DNA of 64,000 bases from NCBI RefSeq assembly GCF_000006405.1, contig NW_003202288.1, positions 314,989 to 378,988 of the forward strand. The letters are read 5' to 3'. Each line of letters starts with the position of its first letter. The first letter of the stretch is position 1. Below, piece after piece: positions 54,744 through 64,000 of the stretch. The translations under genes were made by a program, and so were the position numbers. The DNA is from Perkinsus marinus ATCC 50983. Taxonomy: Eukaryota; Perkinsozoa; Perkinsida; Perkinsidae. The notes below the pieces were generated by a model. The model was given only the letters and a program-made list of their open reading frames with translations. It was not told the DNA's origin and searched no databases.

Positions 54744-55331
54744 CCATGGTCTGCAGTAGTGGCCTAACAACTGCGCATGAACGCCAAGAAGTGAGAGACA
54801 CTCAAGATGGCACCCCTGAGATTAGAACCCGGTTCGGGTTTCATCTTGAACTGAGATTGAGACTTGCCAGTTGCGAGACCCAAAAGCCCAAGATTTGAGA
54901 GTCTCTAGCAGCCTAGAAGAAGAGCATTCAACACAATCTAAAGTTTAGATTCTAAACTACTACGCAACACACATCGTCAAGTTGAGTGGTCACCAAATAT
55001 CATGAATATACTAGCATCCGTGTAGTGTCCCAAGGAAGTCCCTAATAGGGACTCCCTACGATATCAGAAAGTGTCGAGTCTTCAACACCACCAGGGCGTT
55101 TCCTTGCGTCGTACGAATGTAATCCTTCACACTGCTGTATTTAAATACTGCTACGTGTATCACATGAAGATAGACCACAGGATTTGTCTATCCATCATAG
55201 GGTGAAGGTCATAGACTATGAGTCAGTGAAGGGTACGATATCTTGCCATCTCACAATGCCTAGACTTTCCTCAACCATCCAACCGCATCATTTGACCATG
55301 AATTCAGGTTAGGCCATTTATCGTTGTCTCT
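54744..55331. other. Spacer upstream of the NCBP3-like gene
   Basis: A T-arm-like relic (CCTGAGATTAGAACCCGG) at about 54817 is the only feature seen. No coding signal. Confidence 0.45.
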
Positions 55332-56822
55332 ATGGCCTTTCACTGTCCCATTTCCCCCTCGGCTTCAACCCCATCATCACCATCCTCGGAGCCTAATCAA
55401 CAATTCGCCCCTCGACGGCCGTTCAATCCCAGCTGCCCTGTACGCGAGAACACCTACCACCTCTACGGTGTATCCCTAGTCCATGAGCCTGAGCTCATCA
55501 AGGCCTATGGCGGCGATCGGGTCCAGATAGAATGGGTCGATGATGCCTCCTGTAACCTCGTGTATGTTGATGATGAAGCGGCAAAGGCATGTCTACTACC
55601 GCAATTAATAGGGTCGGAGCTTCCCCCTTTGGATGGCTCGTGGGTGCCCTGTCGAGCCTTGGGCAAGGTTGGAGTGGGCTTGGGTGGAGATAGGTCCTTC
55701 ATGCAGGCTACAGAGCTCCAGGTGAGGGTGGCTACTACTGCTGATGTGAAGGACCTCCATCACAAGGGGGATGTCGACTCTACTTATTATCAACTCAACT
55801 GTGAACGGGTGGTAAGGAGAAAGCTGTCATACCATGGTCAGGAGTGGCACAGGAAGAAGCAAGAACGACGGGATAACTATAATAGAGGCAGGTCGACAGA
55901 GGGAGATTCAGAACAGGCCCAACAGGAGCCTACTACCACTGCTCCACGCATCGGTTATGATGGATATGGCACGGCGGCTATGAATCCCCTGCTCTTCTTG
56001 AGAGCGTCTAATTCGGCCTCTGAGGGCGCTGGGAAGGAAGACTTATTGAGTATGGTCAACAGGGCGGAGGCATCTCATGGCTTTGGGAAGGTTGAGGTAC
56101 CCAATGGGGGTAAAGGAAAGGGTCGGAAGAGGCAGAATGTTGAGGGCACCATGCGCTCAACTGAGGAGGACAGGAGGCAGCCCAATCTCCCTATAGCTGT
56201 CATCAAGTTCTGTAAGAGGTATCGCCTGAGATACGAGGCGGTGAAGTTGAGGAAGACTTACCGAAGCATATCATTCGGACAACAGAAGTCGCTGAAACAC
56301 GGCGGCCCCCCTGAGGCCCCTCCTTGGGAGGTTTACGTGAAGGCCAATGGGCTGGAGGGGACAACGCTGGCTCATGCGGTGTGGATATCAATCGGGGACT
56401 GGCAGAAGGAGGAAGGGATGGATAAGCTACTGGAGAGGAGGGTAGTGGTATTGGTGCCTCATGTACCGGGTACGGGGGTGTCTTTGGAGATGATTTCGGA
56501 GAGGAGTGGTACGGAGGCTAAGACGGTGTCGGTTTCTCACATGCAAAAGGAGTTGGGGTTCCCTCCTATGGTGTGTCCACCATTTGGCCATCAGTTTTCC
56601 CCCAACGTTGTCAAAGCTGGTGTAGATCCTTCCACTGTTAAACCTCCCAAAATCTTCATCAGTGAAGACCTCATCGCCTCCCCGATGGTTGTGTTCGACC
56701 TCGGCAACAGCGCCATGAAGATAACAGGAAGTCAATTGAAACGGTTGGTCGATTTAGGAGGAGATAGTGGCTGTAGTGCGGTATGCTGCGGAAAAGATAT
56801 CTTGGTTAAAAAGACGGCATGA
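55332..56822 (+). CDS. NCBP3-like N-domain fused to a YbaK-like domain
   Basis: A 496-aa single exon. Residues about 38-95 (ENTYHLYGVSLVHEPELIK, then VQIEWVDDASCNLVYVDDE) match the degenerate RRM of nuclear cap-binding protein 3 with its IEW-x-DD-x-SCNVVW signature. LQVRVATTADVKDLHHKGD and a charged low-complexity linker follow, also in NCBP3 style. The C-terminal 180 residues differ: RRVVVLVPHVPGTGVSLEMI, KELGFPPMVCPPFGHQF, KIFISEDLIASPMVVFDLGN, and SAMKITGSQLKRLVDLGG. They resemble the YbaK/ProX aminoacyl-tRNA deacylase fold (G-x-p-P-x-x-v-x-PFGh ... v-x-iDe-l ... l-x-x-l). The catalytic Lys of YbaK is not clearly placed. It has no introns, unlike its neighbours. Function is inferred only. 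Confidence 0.65.
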   Translation: MAFHCPISPSASTPSSPSSEPNQQFAPRRPFNPSCPVRENTYHLYGVSLVHEPELIKAYGGDRVQIEWVDDASCNLVYVDDEAAKACLLPQLIGSELPPLDGSWVPCRALGKVGVGLGGDRSFMQATELQVRVATTADVKDLHHKGDVDSTYYQLNCERVVRRKLSYHGQEWHRKKQERRDNYNRGRSTEGDSEQAQQEPTTTAPRIGYDGYGTAAMNPLLFLRASNSASEGAGKEDLLSMVNRAEASHGFGKVEVPNGGKGKGRKRQNVEGTMRSTEEDRRQPNLPIAVIKFCKRYRLRYEAVKLRKTYRSISFGQQKSLKHGGPPEAPPWEVYVKANGLEGTTLAHAVWISIGDWQKEEGMDKLLERRVVVLVPHVPGTGVSLEMISERSGTEAKTVSVSHMQKELGFPPMVCPPFGHQFSPNVVKAGVDPSTVKPPKIFISEDLIASPMVVFDLGNSAMKITGSQLKRLVDLGGDSGCSAVCCGKDILVKKTA

Positions 56823-56956
56823 GGAGCGTTATTAATATATCACCACTTGTACTATTTTGTAACTTCTAGGAGTTCCTATTACGTCTCATATCCTCCCAGC
56901 TTGTGTTCGAGTGCTTGGTATGCTGCAGTGCAGTGTTTTCACTTGAGTCGGTTTAA

Positions 56957-58971
56957 ATGTCTGAAATCTTCAGCGTGCGGAAGATACTTTGTAGGAGTAT
57001 CTTGATGATGATGGTGTTGGTGGAGGGCTGGGATATTGATGGTCATGAAGCAGTTGGGATGGTGGCGATGTCGGCATTGGATGGGAGGGCATCCAATCAA
57101 TTGAAGAGACTCCTTCAAGGGAAGGATGCTGTTGAAGATGCTGGTAGGAATGGCGTGGCTGGGGATTGAACTATAGACCTTTCGAGGGTTAGCTCGAGAC
57201 GTTATCCATTACACCATGTCGGCTGTTTAGGATGGGCTCACAAGGCGGAGTCGGCCATTCCATGGTCCAAGCCGCTCCACTTCATAGCACAGTCTGAGCC
57301 GTTCTCAAGCACCCTAGTCGCCGATGAAATCACATGCCCTCAGGGCAACTGCCTCCTAGAGGCTATCAAACTGTTCTACGACCAAGCTAAAGGCGATACG
57401 TCGAAGGTAGCCTATGATGGCGTTCCTGGGGGAACTCATTTGGAATTTCCCACTTGGCTAGAAACACATTAGAAACAGTATCTGTCATCAGACCCTGAGG
57501 GTGTTATCTCTCAAGGTTGAATGGGTTCCTGCTTAGGAGTCCCAGAGGGACAGACTAATGAGGTCGTCGACGAGACTACCAGTTCCAGTGACGGATGCCG
57601 ACGCCGTTAGATTCCTCATCAATTTGATCGGTGACATGCATCAACCATTACATGAGGGCTTCCAGAGTAGGTTATAAGGTTGGAGGAATATGCTGGTATA
57701 TCTCTTGCAGTTGATGACTTTGGACGGAAGACTCTTGTCAAACTACCGGTTGGATCTACGACGTCTCTGTATGAGGTAGTAGTAGTAGGGAGGGCCTCCC
57801 ACAAAGTCTCGACTCTGGAAAATACAGATCGTTCTGGGACGCCCACATTGGAGAATACAGTAGACCCCGGATCAATAATGTGTTCGAAAGAATTATTCAA
57901 TAATAGATTTATCAAGGAACTGTGACAATGCTCGATGATGGCTCTTCGGAGAGTGAGGGCTGTGGAAGAGTTTACTTGTGATATTTTCGAGTCGCTAAAT
58001 TTGGGCAATCGAAGTCTTCTGGTTGGTTCTCATCTGCCCGGGTTGATGGATGTCCATTCGTACAGATGTGGGACCACGAGATTATTCGAGCGACAATAAA
58101 GGATTATCCGCAGTTTTGGTGGAGTGGCTGGACTCGAATTGAAGGGGTGGACACTAGTGTAACCTCATCTGTATCTTGCGTGGTTGAACCTAAGATTCCT
58201 TTTTTCATTAGGCATACGAAGAAGACAAGAAGCTGTGGCACAAGGACAACAAGGCTGCCCTTGATAAGTGGTTCAATGAAAACGCAGAATTTGCGAATAA
58301 ATTGTACTATGCGGGGATCGAACCTGCGACCTCCAGCTATCTCTATTTCAGCATCTACACCAACCCATTGACGGGTGAGCGCCTGCCACTGAACAATAAT
58401 TCTCCTTACGAGATGGACCCGGCCCTATACGCTAGATGGCGACAACTGCTAACACAGCGTATATTGCTCGCTGGAGCAAGGACGGCTATCGTGTTGAATG
58501 ACATCCTTGATTCAAGTGCTGCTCCTGGCTTGAGATCGGTAGTATTTAGCAAGGGAAAGTGCCTTATTCTCAATAAGGATAGTATTCGCAATTCTAGTCG
58601 AACCGAAGTCCCCACTGTTGGTGCTGTGCTCTTATTTAGAATGATGGAACATACTCTGCATATAAAACAGGAAATGGTTTTCGTTGTGATGTACTCAGGG
58701 AAGCATCGTCTCCCCAGAGCCAGCCAGTGACATAGAAATAGACGATGCTGAGTTTGGAGATCAACCAGGTCGAAGGAGGCGGAAATTGGACACCAAATCG
58801 GACATCTTATTACAGCTAACTCTCCTTGCGGTGGTGGTTGGTGTTGGTATAGGAGTTTACTTTATTATGACGATGATGTCCAAGAGGAAGGGAGGACAGG
58901 CGGGAGGGCCGCCAGCTGGGGGGATTAAGCTGTCGGCAGTTGGGCAGACCAAGAAGCAAATGGTCGATTAA
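56957..58971 (+). CDS. S1/P1-type nuclease family protein with a C-terminal membrane anchor
   Basis: A signal peptide (ATG 56957) ends before GWDIDGHEAVGMVAMSALDG. The Trp at or near the mature N-terminus and the following His are the first zinc ligands of S1/P1 nucleases. Then GWAHKAESAIPWSKPLHFIA, CPQGNCLLEAIKLFYDQA, DAVRFLINLIGDMHQPLHEG and VDDFGRKTLVKLPVGSTTSL follow, with a FWDA segment. By eye, WAD is WAH, the His of LxHxxGD is Asn, and the His before WD is Tyr, so several ligands differ. Later exons carry KLWHKDNKAALDKWFNENAE, QLLTQRILLAGARTAIVLND and, after more introns, a membrane segment LLQLTLLAVVVGVGIGVYFI, stop 58969-58971. Joining this tail to the nuclease is probable, not proved. 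Two tRNA-like introns (57144-57230, 58304-58351) and a family-B intron (near 58150-58212) are present. Confidence 0.68.
57144..57230 (+). repeat. Nearly full-length tRNA-like intron
   Basis: An 87-nt intron between EDAG and WAHKAESA of the S1/P1-type gene. On the minus strand it runs CCGACATGGTGTAATGGATA (an A-box/D-arm like that of tRNA-Arg), a TCGAG/CTCGA anticodon stem around a 7-nt loop, and TATAGTTCAATCCCCAG (a B-box relic). The acceptor stem does not pair, so it is tRNA-derived rather than a working gene. Confidence 0.85.
58304..58351 (+). repeat. tRNA-like intron in the S1/P1-type gene, second
   Basis: A 48-nt intron between ENAEFANKF and IYTNPLTG. It holds ATGCGGGGATCGAACCTGCG, an antisense T arm, right after the donor, and ends CTATTTCAG. 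Confidence 0.82.
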
Positions 58972-59041
58972 GGCATCACATTGGTCACTTTTTTTCAACA
59001 ATCTTCGCTTCGCGAGGGGATCTAAATTGTCATCATTTTAT

Positions 59042-59393
59042 TCACCCGACCTCAAGAGGTTCGTCGTTTTTTACAGTTGATTTTCTTTCGAGTTGAGTGG
59101 CGTGTGGTACCTGACTGGGAGGATATCCGCAATGGAAATCCTTGTATAACATGGCCGGCTCTCGCCAGATAGCATCACTCGAGCTCATCTGTGATGAGCT
59201 GTATTCAGTAGGGTTGTGCATGCTTTTCCAATACGGCAAGGGTTGCTCAGCGCTCACCATCGAGGCCAATGTCCCCTTTAGGAAGTAGTATTCAGGGGGT
59301 ACATCATATTAGAATTTCGGAGAAAGTTGGTATGGGAGAAAACTGATTCATCGACCTTACCCATTGGGACATCTCGCATCTGTCGTTTAACAT
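59042..59393 (-). CDS. Small conserved-looking protein, unknown
   Basis: The ATG at 59393 gives MLNDRCEMSQW, an intron of about 85 nt, then GTLASMVSAEQPLPYWKSMH and IWREPAMLYKDFHCGYPPSQ, and a stop at 59042-59044. The product is 80-90 aa, aromatic-rich, without a membrane segment. I do not recognise it. It is convergent with the S1/P1-type gene, about 70 bp away. Confidence 0.45.
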
Positions 59394-60147
59394 GGCGGTC
59401 TTGGAGCTCTTGTAAAGATAGCAACACAAAGATTCGAGGATGTCCCCTGACAAGGTTTACCGCACCTACGGTCGTAAGCCTGTTACCCTCGTGAGCCTGG
59501 ACCTTACCCAGGCTGTTAACAGGCTGGACCTATGGCCCCTAGATGCCAGCCTGTTACACCTCGGTCGAGGTCATCATTCACCTCGACCGTAACAAAAGAG
59601 CCCTTCTGAAGCAACTGCATCTCCCAGGGACATTGAATATATTACAGGAAAGCAACTTCATAGCCCCTGAATGTGTGCCGCGATTCATCGTATTCATATT
59701 ATCACAAATTGTCGATGCCCTCATCTACTTCCATACGCGACAAGTCGACCTTTGGTAGAAAAGGCTACACATGACTGATCGGAGGGAAAATGCAAAAGTC
59801 TTAAGTACGTGACGGTGGATGATACAACACTTTACAAGTCGGCATACTCTATCTCTTCAAGGAGTCGAGTATACGCAGCTTCGAGCCATCGCCGCCTAAG
59901 AACCGACACATTATCGATCAAATCGCTTTCTGATTTGGTGATGAAGCTGATAGAGTCCACGGCCCTGATGCTTCCTAGTCGAGCAGTCCCCTGTCAGCAT
60001 ACCCATCCATGCTAAGTATTCATCATAGTTTCGGATCCACCCCTGTATGGTGTTGTTATAGTAGTAAGGGATACTCCCCAACGACGGTCTGTTGTGTCGG
60101 ACACTGATCGCCTCTATTGAGGGGTTAGTTCCTCTCTCCCTACCGTT
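59394..60147. other. Unresolved, with a perfect inverted repeat
   Basis: CGGTCGAGGT and ACCTCGACCG (59562-59571 and 59580-59589) form a perfect 10-bp repeat with an 8-nt spacer. CAGGCTG words recur around it. A plus-strand open stretch at 59590-59758 has VFILSQIVDALIYFHTRQV, which recalls a kinase helix but lacks the HRD motif. I leave it unassigned. Confidence 0.4.
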
Positions 60148-61644
60148 ATGATGAACACAGGTCTCGAGGAAGTCCGTAAAGCCCGACATGAACAGTGGCT
60201 GCGGCAGAAGGCAGCAGCCCCTGATGCCTCGTCGTCCGTGGTGGAGGCTGGCAGTAGGAAGAGGAGCCTTCAAGAGGGTAGGTTTAGTGGTAAGGCTAGA
60301 ACATCCAACTACCTCACACACATCCCTGCATTATTCCACATCACCCGTCTGTGCCCTCTAGATACTCAGGAGCCCTCCAGAGGCAGTCACCAAGAGGCCC
60401 CTACACTCACCAAACGGATGCGTGTTAATGCTCGTGATGGTGAGGCGATGACGTTTCGTTTAACCCCGTGTTGTTGTTGCCGGTTTCTCTCGTCCTTATG
60501 TTGTCCCTTTGTAGGTAGCAGTAGTAGCAAGGGTAACCTATCCCCAATATCCACCTTGAAGATCCTCTCGTGGAATGTCGATGGATTGGATTCACATTCG
60601 GATGAGATCGACATGACCGCCCGTACCATGTCAGTAGCCTCCCACATCATCGACCACAGGCCCCATATCGTCCTCCTACAGGTAGGCTACCCTGCTCCTC
60701 CTCATTCCTTTCGATCCCCCCGTCGCAGGAGCTCATCGACTTCAACACGACTTGGTTCCGACGCCTTCTCTCGAAGTTCTACGATTTCTACATACAGTCC
60801 TCTCCTCCTTTGCCCTACTTCGTCGGCATCCTCATAGACCGATCAGCTGTAGCCGTCCATGGTCCCCTCGTAACTGACAATTTCCCCAACACTAAGATGG
60901 GCCGGGCGCTGGTGAGGACCTCAACGCTCCTCCAATACTGCTGCATCCCCTCCCAGGTATCCTTGGATGGGGAGGTCCGCCTCCTGTCAGGCGCCCCCGT
61001 CAAGGTCCACATCGCTACAGCACATCTCGAGTCGACCAAAAGCTTTGGTAGAGCGAGAGTTGATCAGCTCAAGGTGGTCCACTCATTGGTTGCTGTCATT
61101 TTCGTCATCCTCAGGAGTCTTTCTCCGACATGCGTCGCTCCGTCGGCCACAGCAAATCACATTTGGCGATTTTCGGAGGAGACCTCAACATCCGAGACGA
61201 CGAGGTCCGGCAGGCCCTCCTCCTCCCCAACGGGTCCAAGAAAGTCGACATTATCGACGCCTGGGAAGTTGGTGGAAACTCTTGATAGCAGTGACGATGG
61301 GATGATGTGTTAGGCCAGTGGACGGCCAAAGGACTCTGAGTTCACTTGGGATATGCGGATAAACGATAACTTGGGTATAAAGGGAAAGCCGAAAGCGAGG
61401 TGGACCCCTATGGAGGCAACTCGTGTTGATCGATCGCTTGGGCAGATTCGATCGTCTATACTTGGCCAACTCGGATACCATGAAGGTGTCTCCACAGGGC
61501 TTCCGACTCACAGGGACTACACGGTGTGATATGGATGAGGTCAAGGGGAAGAAAAGATTCCCAAGCGACCATTTTGGTATACAACTTGAAATGAAAATAG
61601 AGATGAAAGAGGAGAAAGTCATCGACTTGAGTAATGATAATTGA
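60148..61644 (+). CDS. TDP2: Tyrosyl-DNA phosphodiesterase 2
   Basis: Repairs 5'-phosphotyrosyl ends left by topoisomerase 2 and belongs to the endonuclease/exonuclease/phosphatase fold. The ATG at 60148 gives a basic leader. After introns come LKILSWNVDGLDSHS (catalytic Asn), HIVLLQE spliced to LIDFNTTWFRRLL (catalytic Glu), TKMGRALVRTSTLL, and VKVHIATAHLESTKSFGRAR. HLAIFGGDLNIRDDEVR (catalytic Asp), IIDAWEVGG and EFTWDMRINDNLGI follow, then KARFDRLYLANSD and KRFPSDHFGIQLEMKI (catalytic His). Every TDP2 signature block (WNxDGLD, HLEST, GDxNxRDxEV, PSDHxG) is present, in order. Stop 61642-61644. No zinc finger or UBA domain is seen at the N-terminus. About seven introns. Confidence 0.92.
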
Positions 61645-62184
61645 ATATTTTTATATTCACTGTGGTTGAGTTCTTCTTAATCAGTTCCGACACAACTCAA
61701 CACCACACAATTAGAACAATTGTTGCCAATCAAAGGGCGATCAGCACCACAAATCAATAAGCTCGAAGCAGTTGAGCTCTACACACCCCTTGTATAACAG
61801 GGTTGCTGTGATCAACTTGTCGCATGAATCAACTGTAGTAAGGTCCTCTGATCGCGGCCTACCGAGCCAACTGCCGGTCAGTCTAGGAGATATTTCCGGA
61901 AGGACTTCACATTGTCTCAGAGAATAACGTAACGCGGAGAGCTTTGTCTATCGCTTGATCGAACGATCCAGGTTCCATCCTCGCAGAAAGACATTTTCTC
62001 ACGAGTTGGTCATACATGATCATCTTCTAGGTCATCGCCTACCTTCCAAGAACCCTCAACACTCCTACACCCGTCCATAACACAACAGCTATATATAAAA
62101 AGGAGCTCGTCGTTGATCATGATAATACTCCCAACCCCCAAGGGTGTGGGTGTGCGAAATTTTCAACAATACAATGTTAGAACC
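61645..62184. other. Convergent spacer with a tRNA-like relic
   Basis: GATCCAGGTTCCATCCTCGC at about 61965 resembles a B box. A TATATATAAAAAGG stretch lies near 62089. No coding signal is seen between TDP2 and the Rieske gene. Confidence 0.45.
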
Positions 62185-62247
62185 TCATCCCAAGATGATG
62201 GTATCGTCATCGATGAACTCATATCTAAAGACCAGTTGGTATCACCG

Positions 62248-62289
<42 letters not shown>

Positions 62290-63357
62290 CCTTTTACGAG
62301 TCCTTACGTTGGTATCTCCATGTTTAATGGAGCCGGGCCAAGCCTAATCCTCCCAGAATGATCATAATGGCTACCATGACAAGGGCAGAAGTATCCACCA
62401 TAGAGGCCTTGGTCGGGGTAAGGGACACAGCCGAGATGGGTACACACTCCGAGCATGACCAACCACTCCGGCTTCTTTACACGGTCCTTATCGCGTTCGG
62501 GGTCTCTCAAACTGTTAACGATTGCATCATCAGCAGTCGCTGCATCTATCATAGCTTGCGTACCTGCGTATGCTCAGATGTGGACATATTTTGCATCTTA
62601 CATGCTTCAACCTAAGATATCCTTCTTACGTCTTCTCACAAAAACCGGTTTTCCCCTCCACTTAACAACAAAGTTCTGCCCTGGCTGAATACCCCTCAAG
62701 TCGACCTCAATAACCCCCGCAGCTATCGCATCGCGTGCTGGCCAAAGACCATGGACGACCTTAACCACCGTGCCTGAGATCTATGATATTTACCATACTA
62801 ATAGGACGGATGAACTACCTCTCAAGAAGGCCAAACCAATGAGACCAAACATCCCTGTAGCGAAGTAGTGGAAGGGCCGGCGATCAGCATGCCAGGTTGG
62901 AAGGCGGGTGTGGCGGAAATCAAGATGGCCTTCAGGGACGCAAGTATCGGGACAAGGAATGTTCTCAGCATACCCAACAGGGCGGAAGTTATCCGGATTG
63001 AACCTGAGTCGAGGGTGCGTCCTTCAGACCGGTGGTCGTGATAATGATGATGACCTTGCAATGGATTGGATAGCAGGCTCTCCCTCTCGCTTCCACACAT
63101 CAGTACGAGTGACGTTAGCGCCTGGAAAGGATACTCTCAGATACTCGATAGAGTCGACTTACCGGCGGCTAACTCTCCCTTGGCGACATCGGGCTTCCTT
63201 GGGAACACGGGTTCACGCAGATGCTCGTAATGACCATAGACGTACCTGTAGGGGGGCTGAGAAACCCAAGGCCTGTAGAAGGCCACTACTCTCCCCAGCC
63301 ACGCATGATGTGGGGTCCCCACGGGTCTTCATCAGCTTACGAGTATCATCAACCTGA
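62185..63357 (-). CDS. Rieske iron-sulfur subunit of the cytochrome bc1 complex
   Basis: An electron carrier of mitochondrial complex III. Reading from about 63357, an N-terminal region includes [20 protein letters not shown]. It is followed, past introns, by [20 protein letters not shown] and the membrane helix [13 protein letters not shown]. Then come [28 protein letters not shown], and [20 protein letters not shown]. The cluster-binding boxes [13 protein letters not shown] and [20 protein letters not shown] are intact (two Cys and two His ligands plus the disulphide Cys pair). [20 protein letters not shown] closes it, with the stop at 62185-62187. A family-B intron lies near 62600-62635, a tRNA-like one near 62985-63045, and a TAC microsatellite sits in the last intron. 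The start codon is not fixed. Confidence 0.9.
62249..62288. repeat. (TAC)n microsatellite in a Rieske-gene intron
   Basis: About thirteen uninterrupted TAC triplets on the plus strand, within the last intron of the minus-strand gene. Confidence 0.95.
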
Positions 63358-64000
63358 GAATGGTTAGATACGAAGGGACGGCAAAAGGACTGAACCCACC
63401 GGAGGGTACTTCCCGGTTTTCTCAGGGTCGGGGTGTTGGGAAATGTGGTCGACTTGGTCGAATCTGAGGGGAGATAGGTTCTTTAGGTTGACAGGCGGCG
63501 ATAGGGTTACCTGTTGTACCACATAGGCTTCTCACTGGAGGGCTCAGTCCTCCAAGAGTCGATCATCTTCACAGTAGTTGGACGATGTAGACGAAACGCA
63601 GATGTATGGAGGAGACGACCCCTCTGGGTTGAAGGACGACGCCCCCGACCAGCGAGCAACATACTCATCAGTAGGAGGCTCAAAAATGGTATGGTACACT
63701 CTAGAATATTGCATAATATATGGCGATGCGTACTTAGATAGCTTAGAATTGGTTTTTATATCTCACGCCCACTGGATGCATTCAGAAACGCTACGATCAT
63801 GAAAACAACACTTGAGGAGTGACCGGCGGCTGCTGCCCCGACGGGGGGCAGTTCACGGGCCGAACGTAGGCAAACCGGTAGGGGGCGATTGAGAAGGCTC
63901 GGCCCGATCTTTACCTGCCGGGGTTCCTCTCTATCTTTGGGGCTTGGCCGTGGACGACGAGAGTCGCATCGCTCAACCGAAGTCCCAACAGGAGGAGATC
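63358..64000. other. Window end, unresolved
   Basis: A plus-strand open stretch (DDVDETQMYGGDDPSGLKDD, about 63578-63690) has acidic, protein-like composition and could be an exon of a gene leaving the window. The last 170 bp are GC-rich with no clear frame. Confidence 0.35.

Noticed and set aside
57144-57230. Functional tRNA gene inside an intron
   Set aside because: The A and B boxes are recognisable, but the acceptor stem does not pair and the T-stem is broken, as in the other intronic copies. Only the 7.7-8.75 kb tRNA-Ser copies form proper cloverleaves.
59590-60020. Protein kinase gene
   Set aside because: SQIVDALIYFHTRQV resembles the helix before the catalytic loop, but no HRD, DFG or glycine loop could be found near it on either strand.

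Overview
This is nuclear DNA from a protist with short introns. Genes lie on both strands at roughly one per 2-3 kb and are cut by many small GT-AG introns, mostly 40-120 nt. Protein genes include a V-ATPase subunit, a radial-spoke MORN protein (so a flagellated stage), a chitin synthase, a mitochondrial Rieske protein and eukaryotic RNA-processing factors. There are no operons or ribosome binding sites. The overall style (intron-dense, alveolate-like proteins, tRNA-Ser tandem array, many tiny intronic repeats) fits an alveolate, and Perkinsus is my best guess (about 0.6). This is inference, since no database search was possible. A 100-nt run of N at 24841-24940 marks an assembly gap.

Layout. 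1-7.4 kb: two unrecognised multi-exon genes flanking V-ATPase subunit C. 7.7-8.75 kb: three tandem tRNA-Ser genes. 9.5-12.7 kb (minus): a helical-repeat, probably mitochondrial protein and a secreted protein. 12.9-15 kb: a membrane protein and an acyl-CoA-binding membrane protein. 15.8-18.3 kb: cystathionine beta-synthase. 19-22.6 kb: the spliceosomal cyclophilin PPWD1 and a CGFS monothiol glutaredoxin, divergent from a 150-bp promoter that carries a hairpin. 22.7-24.9 kb: a palindrome-rich non-coding island and the gap. 24.9-35.3 kb: an unknown gene, an RCC1-repeat protein, a MITE, a beta-sandwich repeat protein and a four-KH-domain RNA-binding protein. 35.9-41 kb: RSPH1-like protein convergent with chitin synthase, with a 59-nt perfect palindrome between them. 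41.5-45 kb: coilin-like, La-domain and RING-H2 E3 genes. 46.5-47.5 kb: a Dicer-like PAZ/RNase III protein. 48.5-54.7 kb: a 2.5-kb direct duplication carrying two Thr-rich repeat proteins, with a decaying MFS transporter between the copies. 55.3-63.4 kb: an NCBP3-like/YbaK-like fusion, an S1/P1-type nuclease, TDP2 and the Rieske protein.

Several genes share nuclear RNA metabolism (PPWD1, coilin-like, La-domain, KH, NCBP3-like, Dicer-like), but I see no sign that they are co-regulated as a cluster.

The most striking signal is in the introns. By following reading frames across splice sites in recognisable genes, I find about twenty introns carrying a tRNA T-arm/B-box-like module in either orientation, some consisting of almost nothing else. 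Other introns carry one of at least seven further short repeat families. One of these families forms hairpin introns whose inverted repeats sit directly inside the splice sites. Together they look like several families of intron-generating elements (introners), one of them tRNA-derived.
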